11,708 nt of DNA, taken from contig DDXK01000085.1 in the NCBI GenBank assembly GCA_002347185.1, positions 1 through 11,708 of the forward strand, given 5' to 3'. The notes below the pieces were generated by a model. It made no database searches and was not told the DNA's origin. It saw nothing but the letters and a program-made list of their open reading frames with translations. Of the stretch, positions 1-5,984 are shown in pieces. A program made the position numbers and the translations under genes. Within the stretch, counting starts at the first letter, position 1, and each line of letters starts with the position of its first letter. This DNA comes from Desulfobulbaceae bacterium UBA2262. Lineage in GTDB: Bacteria; Desulfobacterota; Desulfobulbia; Desulfobulbales; Desulfurivibrionaceae.

Positions 1-371
1 TTGCCGCTCAGGGCGTTCAGGTAGACGGGCAAGGTGGCGACCAGGGTCTTGCCCTCGCCGGTTTTCATCTCGGAGATTTTCCCCTGGTGGAGCACCATGC
101 CGCCGATGAGCTGCACGTCGAAGTGGCGCATGCCCAGGACCCGCTTCGCCGCTTCCCGGCAGACGGCAAAGGCCTCGGGCAGCAGGTCGTCGAGGGTCTC
201 CCCTTTGGCGAGACGCTCGCGGAAGCGGACGGTCATGGCGGCAAGCCCGGCATCGTCGAGCTTGACGATCTCCGGTTCGTGCCGGTTGATTTCCGCCACC
301 AGCGGCTGGAGGGCCTTCAGCACCCGCTCGTTCTTACTGCCGAACACCTTCTTCAATAACGAACCAAACAT
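1..371 (-). CDS. secA: SecA preprotein translocase ATPase, N-terminal fragment (cut by window edge)
   Basis: SecA is the ATPase motor that pushes preproteins through SecYEG at the inner membrane. Only the first 123 codons are present; the gene runs off the left edge. The reverse-strand protein starts MFGSLLKKVFGSKNER, the usual SecA N-terminus. It continues through the segment FDVQLIGGMVLHQGKISEM (residues 84-102) into the Walker A motif MKTGEGKT at about 102-109, which is diagnostic for nucleotide-binding domain 1. The ATG at 371 is preceded by TTGGAG about 6 nt upstream, so the start is well supported. It lies downstream of the GNAT gene on the same strand, separated by a 140-nt spacer with a very strong hairpin, so it may have its own promoter, though I could not identify one. 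Identification is secure despite truncation. Confidence 0.95.
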   Translation of the reverse strand, partial: MFGSLLKKVFGSKNERVLKALQPLVAEINRHEPEIVKLDDAGLAAMTVRFRERLAKGETLDDLLPEAFAVCREAAKRVLGMRHFDVQLIGGMVLHQGKISEMKTGEGKTLVATLPVYLNALSG

Positions 372-459
372 ACGCTACTCCAAGAGCTCAACGCGAAAAA
401 GGGCCCTGCCCGGCAGATCCCGGCAGCGGCCGCAGGCACTTCCTCGCCATGTGTCGAAT

Positions 460-510
460 GCGGGGCAGGCGGCGCGGCGAAGATCCGTCCCGCCGCGCCG
501 CCTGCCCCGC
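460..510 (-). terminator. Perfect 20-bp hairpin after the GNAT gene (terminator without U-tract, or RNA-end stabiliser)
   Basis: Arms at 460-479 and 491-510 are exact reverse complements over 20 bp, with an 11-nt loop. The structure begins 2 nt after the TAG stop of the GNAT gene on the minus strand. No T-run follows on that strand (the next bases read CATTCGACAC), so it is not a textbook intrinsic terminator. It could act as a U-less terminator, a 3'-end stabiliser, or a block to readthrough into secA. Confidence 0.6.
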
Positions 511-511
511 C

Positions 512-973
512 CTAACCTTTTTCCCAGACCAGGGCTTCCTCGTTGCAGTCGGGGAATTTTGGACAGTTGATGCAATCGCTCCACACCTTGTGGGGCAGTT
601 CGTTCTTGTCAATGGGCCGGAAGGAGAGACGTTTGAAAAATTCCGGCTGATAGGTGAGGGTAAAGACCCGGTTGATCCCGAAATGGTCGGCTTCGGCCAG
701 ACAGGCCTCCACCAGCCGCCTGCCGATCCCCTTGCCCTGGTGCTCCTCGGCCACGGCCAGGGAGCGGATCTCGGCCAGATTCTCCCAGCAGACGTGCAGG
801 GCGCAGATGCCAAGGACCTCGCCCTCCGCGCCGTCGGCGACAAAGACCTTGAAATCACGAAGCTGATCGTAGAGGGAACTCAAGGAACGGCCAAGAAGCA
901 AGCCCTTGTTGGCGAAATGCTGCAGAAGCGCATACATCACCTTCACATCGCTCATTCTGGCGTCACGGATCAT
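512..973 (-). CDS. Stand-alone GNAT N-acetyltransferase, probably short ArgA-type N-acetylglutamate synthase
   Basis: A 153-residue cytoplasmic GNAT enzyme. The acetyl-CoA pyrophosphate-binding loop is seen at residues 79-84 (QGKGIG, in EEHQGKGIGRRLVE), preceded by the beta-strand AEIRSLAVAE. The C-terminus carries LPHKVWSDCINCPKFPDC (about 126-143), with three cysteines (134, 137, 143). As I recall, that tail is typical of the short N-acetylglutamate synthases that catalyse the first step of arginine biosynthesis in bacteria lacking the long two-domain ArgA; this specific substrate is inferred. A longer reading starts at 982, but GGAAGGAG abuts that ATG directly, whereas it lies 9 nt before the ATG at 973, so I chose 973. 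The gene is followed at once by a strong hairpin and then secA. It could instead acetylate another amine. Confidence 0.85.
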   Translation of the reverse strand: MIRDARMSDVKVMYALLQHFANKGLLLGRSLSSLYDQLRDFKVFVADGAEGEVLGICALHVCWENLAEIRSLAVAEEHQGKGIGRRLVEACLAEADHFGINRVFTLTYQPEFFKRLSFRPIDKNELPHKVWSDCINCPKFPDCNEEALVWEKG

Positions 974-1090
974 GGGTTGCATCTCCTTCCTGGCGCGGGG
1001 CGGCGGGAAAAACTGCTCTTCAGGCGCCCCCGAAAAACAGTTCTACCATAACCATTCAAAAAGAAAAACAAATTCACAAATCGGCACCCG
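974..1090 (-). promoter_or_regulatory. AT-rich leader of the GNAT gene, weak promoter candidate
   Basis: The 117-nt gap between the SPOR gene and the GNAT gene is strikingly T-rich on the minus strand compared with the GC-rich surroundings. TATGGT at 1050-1045 is a fair -10 element, but no good -35 hexamer sits 16-18 nt upstream (TTTGTT is the nearest). GGAAGGAG at 990-983 is the ribosome-binding site. The GNAT gene may have its own promoter here, but the hexamers alone do not prove it. Confidence 0.25.
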
Positions 1091-1666
1091 TCAGGGACCT
1101 TGCAGCCTGGCGGCGGAAACCAGGGCGATATAGGCCTTGACGCCCTGCTCCTTTTCAAGACGGGCCGCGAGCTGATTGGCGTCGGCGAGCCGGTCGAACT
1201 TCCCGACATAGACTCGGGAAAAGGGGTCATCCGCCTCCTGGGGCGGAACCAGAAAGGCATCGTAGCCGCGGGCCCGCCACTGCTCCGCATCCCTCTCCGC
1301 CCGCTCCGCCTCGCGGAAGGCGGAAACCTGCAGGGCAAAGAAGGTCGGCTCGGCCGCCCCCTCCCCGGCGGGCTCCTCCCCTGCCGACGCCACCGGCAGG
1401 GAGACGACCTCCTGCCCCCCATCCCGCTGCGGCTCCGCCAAGGCGGGAAGCGGGGGCTCCCCCCCCCTGCCCTCGAAGGGCGAAGCGAAACGGGCAAAGG
1501 GAGAAACGCCGGCGCTGATCGGGGTGAAAACCGACTGCCCGGCCCAGAGGCCGAGCAGGAACATCCAGAAAAAAATGGCGGCACAGACGACGAGGAGGCC
1601 GAAGAGGCCCAGTATCCCCAGTTCGAAGCGGATGGTGAATTTTTTCTTTTTTGCCGGCGGCGCCAT
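1091..1666 (-). CDS. Membrane-anchored SPOR-domain protein
   Basis: A 191-residue bitopic protein. It has a short lysine-rich cytoplasmic start (PPAKKKKF), a single transmembrane helix at about 15-42, a proline/glycine/glutamate-rich linker at about 50-105, and a C-terminal SPOR domain at about 107-183. The SPOR domain shows FALQVSAFREAERAERDA, then SRVYVGKFDRLADANQLA and VKAYIALV, the usual two-repeat pattern. SPOR domains bind denuded septal peptidoglycan, so the periplasmic domain probably localises to the division site; the exact role is not known. The ATG at 1666 has no convincing Shine-Dalgarno sequence. There is no in-frame alternative start just upstream, so translation may be weak or coupled. 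It follows argS by 66 nt, and that spacer contains a purine-rich tract after the argS stop. Confidence 0.85.
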   Translation of the reverse strand: MAPPAKKKKFTIRFELGILGLFGLLVVCAAIFFWMFLLGLWAGQSVFTPISAGVSPFARFASPFEGRGGEPPLPALAEPQRDGGQEVVSLPVASAGEEPAGEGAAEPTFFALQVSAFREAERAERDAEQWRARGYDAFLVPPQEADDPFSRVYVGKFDRLADANQLAARLEKEQGVKAYIALVSAARLQGP

Positions 1667-1732
1667 CTTTGCGAGGATTACGAGGATTGGAGGGGAAAAA
1701 GAAGAGGGAGAGGGTTTTCCCCTCCCCCCCTG

Positions 1733-3391
1733 TCACATGTTTTCCGGGGCATTGACCCCGATCAGGGCCAGGCCGTTACGCAGGACGATCCGCAGGGCCT
1801 CGGCCAACCAGAGCCGGGCCCGGCTCAGCTCCTCGTCCTCGCCGATCACCCGGGTCTTATTGTAGTAACTGTGGAACTGGGCGGCAAGGTCCTGCAGGTA
1901 AAAAACAAGGCGATGCGGAGCCAGCTCCAGGGCCGCGCTTTCCACCAGGCCGGGGAAGGCGGCCATGGCCTTGAGCAGACTGGTCTCCTCCTCCAGGCCA
2001 AGGCGGGCAAGGGGGGCGCCGGCAAGCTCGCCCGCGGCGAGGCCCTTGGCCTCTGCCTGTCTGGCGATGCTGTGCAGGCGGGCATGGGCGTACTGCACAT
2101 AAAAAACCGGGTTCTCCTGCCCCTCCTTCGTGGCCAGGTCGAGATCGAACTCCAGCTGGCTGTCCGCCTTGCGCATCAGGAAAAAGAAGCGGGTCACATC
2201 CTTGCCGACCATGTCGATCAGCTCGTCCACCGTGACAAAGGTGGCCTTGCGGGTACTCATCTTCACCTGCTGGCCGTCCCGCATCAGGGTGACGAACTGG
2301 TGCAGCACCACGGTGACCTTCTCCGGCTCGTAGCCCAGCGCCTTGACCCCGGCCAGGACATCGGGCACCGTGGCGATATGATCGGAGCCGAAGATATCCA
2401 CCATCCAGTCGAAGCCGCGCCTGAACTTCTCCCGGTGGTAGGCCATGTCGGGCAGGCGGTAGGTGGGCTCGCCCGTGGACTTGATGATCACCCGGTCCTG
2501 CGGCAGGCCGAACTCGGTGCTTTTGAACCAGACCGCCCCATCCTGGTCGTAGGCCAGCCCCTTGGCGCGCAGGGTGGCGACCACATCGTCCACCAGGCCG
2601 TTCTCGTAGAGGGAATGCTCGTTGTAGTAATTGTCGAAGACGATATCAAGACGCCTGAGGGTGGCATTGATGTCGGCGAAGATCACCTGTTCGGCCTTGC
2701 TCTTGAAGGGGGCGACCTCGGGTTCGTCCTTGAGGGAATCGCCCTTCTCCCTGACCAGCTCCCGGGCGATCTCCCGGATGTACTCCCCCTGATAGCCGTC
2801 CTCGGGAAAGGCAAAGGGCAGGCCCAGCTCCTCGAGGTAGCGGGCCCGGGTGGACTCGCCCAGCACCCGCATCTGGCGGCCGGCGTCGTTGTAATAATAC
2901 TCCCTGGTCACCCGATGGCCGGTGGCGGCAAGGAGCCGGGCGATGGCGTCGCCCAGCACCGCCTGCCGGCCATGCCCAACGCTCAAGGGGCCGGTGGGGT
3001 TGGCGCTGACAAACTCCACGAGGACCTTCTGCCCCCCGCCGATGGCGCTTGTGCCGAACTCCGCGTCACGGGCGACGATTTCCGGCAGCACCGACTGCCA
3101 GACCCTGTTGTTGATGAAGAAGTTCACGAAGCCGGGGCCGGCGATCTCCACCCTGTCGAGCAGGTCGGCGTGGGGAGCGATCAGCTCCACGAACTGCTGG
3201 GCCACCTGCCGCGGATTCTTCCTGTCCCTGCCGGCCACGACCATGGCCAGATTGGTGGCCAGATCCCCCTGCCCGGCATGCTTGGGTTCCTCCAGGGAAT
3301 AGGAGCCCGCCGCCGCGTCACTCCAATACCCTTTGCCCACACCATCGGCAAAACATTGATCCATCAGCTGTTTGAGACGTGTCTTGATCAT
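1733..3391 (-). CDS. argS: Arginyl-tRNA synthetase
   Basis: A 552-residue class I aminoacyl-tRNA synthetase that charges tRNA-Arg in the cytoplasm, of typical length. Visible parts are an N-terminal additional domain (about 1-95) containing GDLATNLAM and GPGFVNFFI, then the catalytic core. The HIGH-type signature is in NPTGPLSVGHGRQA (about 131-144), and the KMSKR-type loop reads VKMSTRKATFVT (about 376-387). The C-terminal DALR anticodon-binding domain includes YVQYAHARLHSIARQA. The first position of the HIGH motif is Ser (SVGH, 137-140) rather than His. The start at 3391 is favoured by the standard N-terminal form, but the ribosome-binding site is weak (GGAA about 15 nt upstream). The gene begins 36 nt after alr and is followed by the SPOR gene, so the three probably share a transcript. 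Confidence 0.97.
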   Translation of the reverse strand: MIKTRLKQLMDQCFADGVGKGYWSDAAAGSYSLEEPKHAGQGDLATNLAMVVAGRDRKNPRQVAQQFVELIAPHADLLDRVEIAGPGFVNFFINNRVWQSVLPEIVARDAEFGTSAIGGGQKVLVEFVSANPTGPLSVGHGRQAVLGDAIARLLAATGHRVTREYYYNDAGRQMRVLGESTRARYLEELGLPFAFPEDGYQGEYIREIARELVREKGDSLKDEPEVAPFKSKAEQVIFADINATLRRLDIVFDNYYNEHSLYENGLVDDVVATLRAKGLAYDQDGAVWFKSTEFGLPQDRVIIKSTGEPTYRLPDMAYHREKFRRGFDWMVDIFGSDHIATVPDVLAGVKALGYEPEKVTVVLHQFVTLMRDGQQVKMSTRKATFVTVDELIDMVGKDVTRFFFLMRKADSQLEFDLDLATKEGQENPVFYVQYAHARLHSIARQAEAKGLAAGELAGAPLARLGLEEETSLLKAMAAFPGLVESAALELAPHRLVFYLQDLAAQFHSYYNKTRVIGEDEELSRARLWLAEALRIVLRNGLALIGVNAPENM

Positions 3392-3427
3392 GACGATTTC
3401 AACCCATTCCAGTAGCGCGAAACACGC

Positions 3428-4567
3428 TCACGGTGCATCGCTGTCAATATAAGTCTGCCGGTTGCAGGCCCCGAACAGGCAGAGAATTTCATAGTTGATG
3501 GTCCCGGACCACCGGGCCAGCTCGTCGGCGCCGATCTCCCCAGCGCCCTGGCGTCCGAGGAGCACGGCCTCGTCTCCCGCCCGCACCGAGGGGATATCGG
3601 TGACATCGGCCATGCAGGCGTTCATGCAGACCATGCCCCTGATCGGCACCCGCTGCCCGGCGAGCAGCACTTCGGCCCGCCCGGCCAGCCTGCGCAGATA
3701 GCCGTCGTCGTAGCCCGCCGGCAATACAGCCAGCCGGGTAGGCCGTTCGGTCACATAGGTATGGCCGTAGCTGATCCCCTGCCCGGCCGGCACCTCCTTG
3801 ACCTGCAGAACCCGGGTACGAAAGCGCATGGCCGGTCGGAGGGACAGGGAAAAATCCCTGCCCAGCCAGGAGGCGGGATAGCAGCCATAGAGGGAAATGC
3901 CGGGACGCACCATGTCGCAGCGCAACCCGGGATAGCGGAGCAGGGCAGCCGAATTGGCGATGTGCCGGAGCGGCCCGCCGCCGGCCGGAGGCGGCAAGGC
4001 CGCCAGCAGCTCGACAAAGGAGGCGTACTGGGCCTCGCTCGCCGGGTCTCCTTCCGCATCGGCCTTGGGGAAATGGCTGAGGACCCCGGCCACCCGGAGC
4101 TGGGGAATTTTCGCCAGCCCGGCCATGAAGCCCGGAAACTCGCCGGGCAGAATGCCCAGACGGCCCATCCCCACATCCACCTTCACCTGCACCGGCAGCC
4201 CTACCCCAGCCGCGGCCGCGGCCCGGCCCAAGGCCTGGGCCACGGCAAGGTCGTAGACAACCGGGGTGAGCTGCCTGGCGACCACCTCCGCCGCCGCCTG
4301 CGCATCGCAGCCGAGCATGACCACGATCTGGCCGGCAATCCCGGCCTGGCGCAACAAAACCCCCTCCTCCACCTCGGCGACCCCGAAGGCGTCGGCCCCG
4401 GCCTGGGCAAAGGCGGTGGCCGCGGGAAGCAGGCCATGCCCGTAGGCATCGGCCTTGACCACGGCGAGGATCCGCACCGCCGGCGAGAGCAGCCGGCTGA
4501 TTTCCCGATAATTATGACGCAGGGCGGCGAGATCTATTTCGACGCTGTTCCAGGAGCGACTTGCCAT
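3428..4567 (-). CDS. alr: Alanine racemase (PLP-dependent)
   Basis: A 379-residue enzyme interconverting L- and D-alanine for peptidoglycan synthesis. The PLP-binding lysine is K38 in AVVKADAYGHG. The second catalytic base is Y267 in GISYGHTYV. Other family signatures are SHFPKADAEGD (165-174), HIANSAALL, MVRPGISLYG (219-228) and CMNACMADVTD (314-324). An open frame extends a further 57 codons upstream, but that part overlaps the preceding membrane-protein gene, so I place the start at 4567 (MASRSWNSVEIDLAALRHNY), which matches the family N-terminus. An in-frame GTG four codons earlier is the main alternative. The start lies 5 nt past the stop of the membrane protein, indicating coupling. The neighbours argS and SPOR fit a general growth and cell-envelope operon. 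Confidence 0.96.
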   Translation of the reverse strand: MASRSWNSVEIDLAALRHNYREISRLLSPAVRILAVVKADAYGHGLLPAATAFAQAGADAFGVAEVEEGVLLRQAGIAGQIVVMLGCDAQAAAEVVARQLTPVVYDLAVAQALGRAAAAAGVGLPVQVKVDVGMGRLGILPGEFPGFMAGLAKIPQLRVAGVLSHFPKADAEGDPASEAQYASFVELLAALPPPAGGGPLRHIANSAALLRYPGLRCDMVRPGISLYGCYPASWLGRDFSLSLRPAMRFRTRVLQVKEVPAGQGISYGHTYVTERPTRLAVLPAGYDDGYLRRLAGRAEVLLAGQRVPIRGMVCMNACMADVTDIPSVRAGDEAVLLGRQGAGEIGADELARWSGTINYEILCLFGACNRQTYIDSDAP

Positions 4568-4572
4568 GGCCT

Positions 4573-5007
4573 TCAGCACTCTTTTTCCGGAAGGGAGGAC
4601 CACGTCCGCCACAGGAGCCGGCTTGACAAAAACAGGGCCCAGCCCACGGCGAGATAGAGCACGGCAAGAAAAAGGACCGGCAGGGCGGAATGACGCAGCA
4701 GCCGGCCGGCGAGCATCATGCAAACCACCAGCCCCCACATCCGCCAGGAATAAACGCCGCCGAGGCAGGCCCCGTCCTGGCGGGAGGTGATGCGCGCCGC
4801 GTTTTTACGCGCGGCCTTGTCGAGCACCCAATACGCCTTCAGCGTACCGAGGGCAAGGGCCAGCGCAAGCACCCACTCCCAAGCGCCGGGAATCAACAGC
4901 CAGCCCCTGACCATCAGATAGAAGCCGATGAAGCTCCACATCAGCGCGGCAACCACCAGATGGGTACCCACGCTCGCCCTCGGCGTGAACCTCGTCAACC
5001 AGCGCAT
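4573..5007 (-). CDS. Small four-helix membrane protein of unknown function
   Basis: A 144-residue hydrophobic protein with four predicted transmembrane segments at about 14-34, 43-62, 88-104 and 108-130. A basic loop between helices 2 and 3 (DKAARKNAARITSRQDGACLGG) suggests that loop is cytoplasmic. I do not recognise a named family and no enzyme motif is visible. A longer reading starts at a TTG at 5034, but GAGGA lies 5 nt before the ATG at 5007, and the TTG sits against the preceding terminator's T-tract, so 5007 is preferred. The stop is 5 nt from the alr start, so the two genes are almost certainly translated from one message. A role in the envelope is possible, but only by association with alr. 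Confidence 0.75.
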   Translation of the reverse strand: MRWLTRFTPRASVGTHLVVAALMWSFIGFYLMVRGWLLIPGAWEWVLALALALGTLKAYWVLDKAARKNAARITSRQDGACLGGVYSWRMWGLVVCMMLAGRLLRHSALPVLFLAVLYLAVGWALFLSSRLLWRTWSSLPEKEC

Positions 5008-5031
5008 CCCCTTCCTCGTCCGGCACGCGGC

Positions 5032-5071
5032 CAAATAAATAGGCCTACCCCCGCAACGGGGATAGGCCTAT
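5032..5071 (-). terminator. Intrinsic terminator of the ferredoxin gene
   Basis: On the minus strand, ATAGGCCTA plus CCCC pairs with GGGG plus TAGGCCTAT around a short CGTTGCG loop region, with one bulged base. It is followed by TTTATTTGG, a classic stem plus T-tract. It begins 32 nt after the ferredoxin stop. It lies only 24 nt before the membrane-protein start, so that operon must either use readthrough or a promoter not evident from the sequence. Confidence 0.8.
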
Positions 5072-5103
5072 GCTCTGCAGAGAATGATCCGCAAATGACT
5101 ACA

Positions 5104-5289
5104 TTACACCTCGGTGACGGTGAGGGCACCCTCGGGGCAAACCTCCACGCAGGTCTCGCAGCCAAGGCATTCGTCGGCGTTCACCGGCTCGGCCTTGCCG
5201 TCAACCATTTCATAAACCTGAGCGGGGCAGGCGTTTACGCACTCCTCGTCACCGGCACACTTGTCCTTATCCACGTCGATCTGCCACAT
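5104..5289 (-). CDS. 2x[4Fe-4S]-type ferredoxin with an Asp ligand position
   Basis: A 61-residue soluble ferredoxin, a low-potential electron carrier. Cluster I motif: C11-A-G-D14-E-E-C17-V-N-A-C21-P, where the second cysteine of the usual CxxCxxCxxxCP is Asp14. Cluster II motif is complete: C41-L-G-C44-E-T-C47-V-E-V-C51-P. From known proteins (Desulfovibrio africanus ferredoxin III and Pyrococcus furiosus ferredoxin have Asp at this position), cluster I may be Asp-ligated or interconvert between 3Fe and 4Fe forms; that is inference here. GGAGG lies 7 nt before the ATG, an excellent ribosome-binding site. The gene appears monocistronic, with a promoter candidate upstream and a terminator downstream. 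It could supply electrons to sulfite reduction or other anaerobic redox enzymes; proximity to dsrN is suggestive only. Confidence 0.93.
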   Translation of the reverse strand: MWQIDVDKDKCAGDEECVNACPAQVYEMVDGKAEPVNADECLGCETCVEVCPEGALTVTEV

Positions 5290-5404
5290 AATTTTTCCTC
5301 CATATAAGGTTAGCGAAAATTGCTGAACAGGATAGAGTTGCCGCGAATTTCCGACGGAACTTCGTACCCATTGTTTCCCTGATCAATGCCTCAATTTCCC
5401 TCTC

Positions 5405-5433
5405 CCTCTAATTCACCGGCATTCTTTTGTCAA
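5405..5433 (-). promoter_or_regulatory. Promoter candidate for the ferredoxin gene
   Basis: A perfect -35 hexamer TTGACA at 5433-5428 is followed 17 nt later by TAGAGG (5410-5405), a poor -10. T-rich DNA lies immediately upstream of the -35. The predicted message would have a leader of about 110 nt before the ferredoxin ATG. The -35 and position are good; the weak -10 keeps confidence moderate and may mean an activator is needed. Confidence 0.4.
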
Positions 5434-5434
5434 T

Positions 5435-5464
5435 AAAAAAGCGCAGCCGCGAAGAGGGCTGAGC
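5435..5464 (-). terminator. Probable intrinsic terminator upstream of the ferredoxin promoter
   Basis: On the minus strand, CAGCC and GGCTG pair over an 8-nt loop, with an outer GC/GC pair after one mismatch. TTTTTT follows immediately at 5440-5435. It would stop minus-strand transcripts coming from dsrN (ending at 5985) after they cross the antisense of the small plus-strand gene, thereby insulating the ferredoxin promoter. The stem is short, so this is a moderate call. Confidence 0.45.
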
Positions 5465-5489
5465 AGCCGGCAGAAAGCGCCGAATCCTG

Positions 5490-5518
5490 TTGACCTGCCG
5501 GCGCCTTTCCTTTAGGAT
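5490..5518 (+). promoter_or_regulatory. Sigma-70-type promoter of the CxC/CxxC protein gene
   Basis: TTGACC at 5490-5495 and TAGGAT at 5513-5518 are separated by exactly 17 nt, a 5/6 and 4/6 match to consensus. Transcription would start near 5525, giving a leader of about 65 nt before the ATG at 5591. The leader contains a 6-bp stem-loop (5536-5541 with 5548-5553). Confidence 0.6.
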
Positions 5519-5539
5519 ACCAACCGGCTTGCCGGCAGG
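5494..5539. repeat. Operator-like inverted repeat flanking the promoter
   Basis: CCTGCCGGC at 5494-5502 and its exact reverse complement GCCGGCAGG at 5531-5539 are symmetric about the -10 box at 5513-5518. A third copy of the 8-bp core, GCCGGCAG, is at 5466-5473. Arms overlapping the promoter spacer and the initial transcribed region are what a repressor-binding dyad would look like. No regulator gene is nearby, so the partner is unknown. Confidence 0.4.
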
Positions 5540-5590
5540 AGGAACATCTCCTGTTCGCGCGTGATTTCAAAGAGATACGGGGCTTGAACC

Positions 5591-5953
5591 ATGAAGAGCA
5601 AAACAAGAAACAAAAAAGAAAAGGTCGTCAGCCTGGAGCTCAGGGCCCAAAAAAACGAAGAGGCGATGATCGCCGGCATCCTCGAGGGCAGCCCGGAGGG
5701 CATCGGCGTCGCGGTCATCCGCCTGGACTGCGGCTGCAAGAAGATGGCCGCCGTGAACAGGCAGGGTGAGCCGGCCAGCAAGGTGGTCATCTACCGCGAC
5801 AACTCCGAGAGCGTCTGCGAGCAGTGCAAGCAGGACAACGGCCCCTTTGCCCGGGTGGCGGCGCAGTTCATCCACTGGCAGGCCACGGACCTCGACGGCG
5901 CCACCAGACTGAAGATCGAAGCCAAGGTGCTGGGCACCTACACCAGCCACTGA
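5591..5953 (+). CDS. Small cysteine-motif protein of unknown function
   Basis: A 120-residue protein that I do not recognise. It starts with a very basic stretch (MKSKTRNKKEKVV, residues 1-13) and has no signal peptide or membrane helix. Two cysteine pairs are visible: C47-G-C49 in RLDCGCKKM, and C76-E-Q-C79 in ESVCEQCKQ, a plausible single metal-binding site (zinc or iron). Between them is a likely beta hairpin, SKVVIYRDNSES. The start is ATG 5591, with GGGG about 8 nt upstream, a weak ribosome-binding site. It stands alone on the plus strand with a convincing promoter, and converges on dsrN with only 31 nt between stop codons. Codon pattern and GC content match its neighbours. It is real by promoter, frame and composition; its function is unknown. 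Confidence 0.8.
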   Translation: MKSKTRNKKEKVVSLELRAQKNEEAMIAGILEGSPEGIGVAVIRLDCGCKKMAAVNRQGEPASKVVIYRDNSESVCEQCKQDNGPFARVAAQFIHWQATDLDGATRLKIEAKVLGTYTSH

Positions 5954-5984
5954 ACCAGCCGCCGCGGATGGGATGGCAAGGGCC

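Noticed and set aside
1100..3415. 771-codon open frame on the plus strand opposite argS and the SPOR gene
   Set aside because: It is the mirror of strong minus-strand genes with clear family motifs; in GC-rich DNA the opposite strand often stays open. Its protein has no recognisable domain and is rich in Gly, His and Gln as expected of an antisense frame.
4568..4738. 57-codon N-terminal extension of alanine racemase
   Set aside because: It overlaps the end of the membrane-protein gene in another frame and has no similarity to the racemase N-terminus; the family start fits MASRSWNSVEID at 4567.
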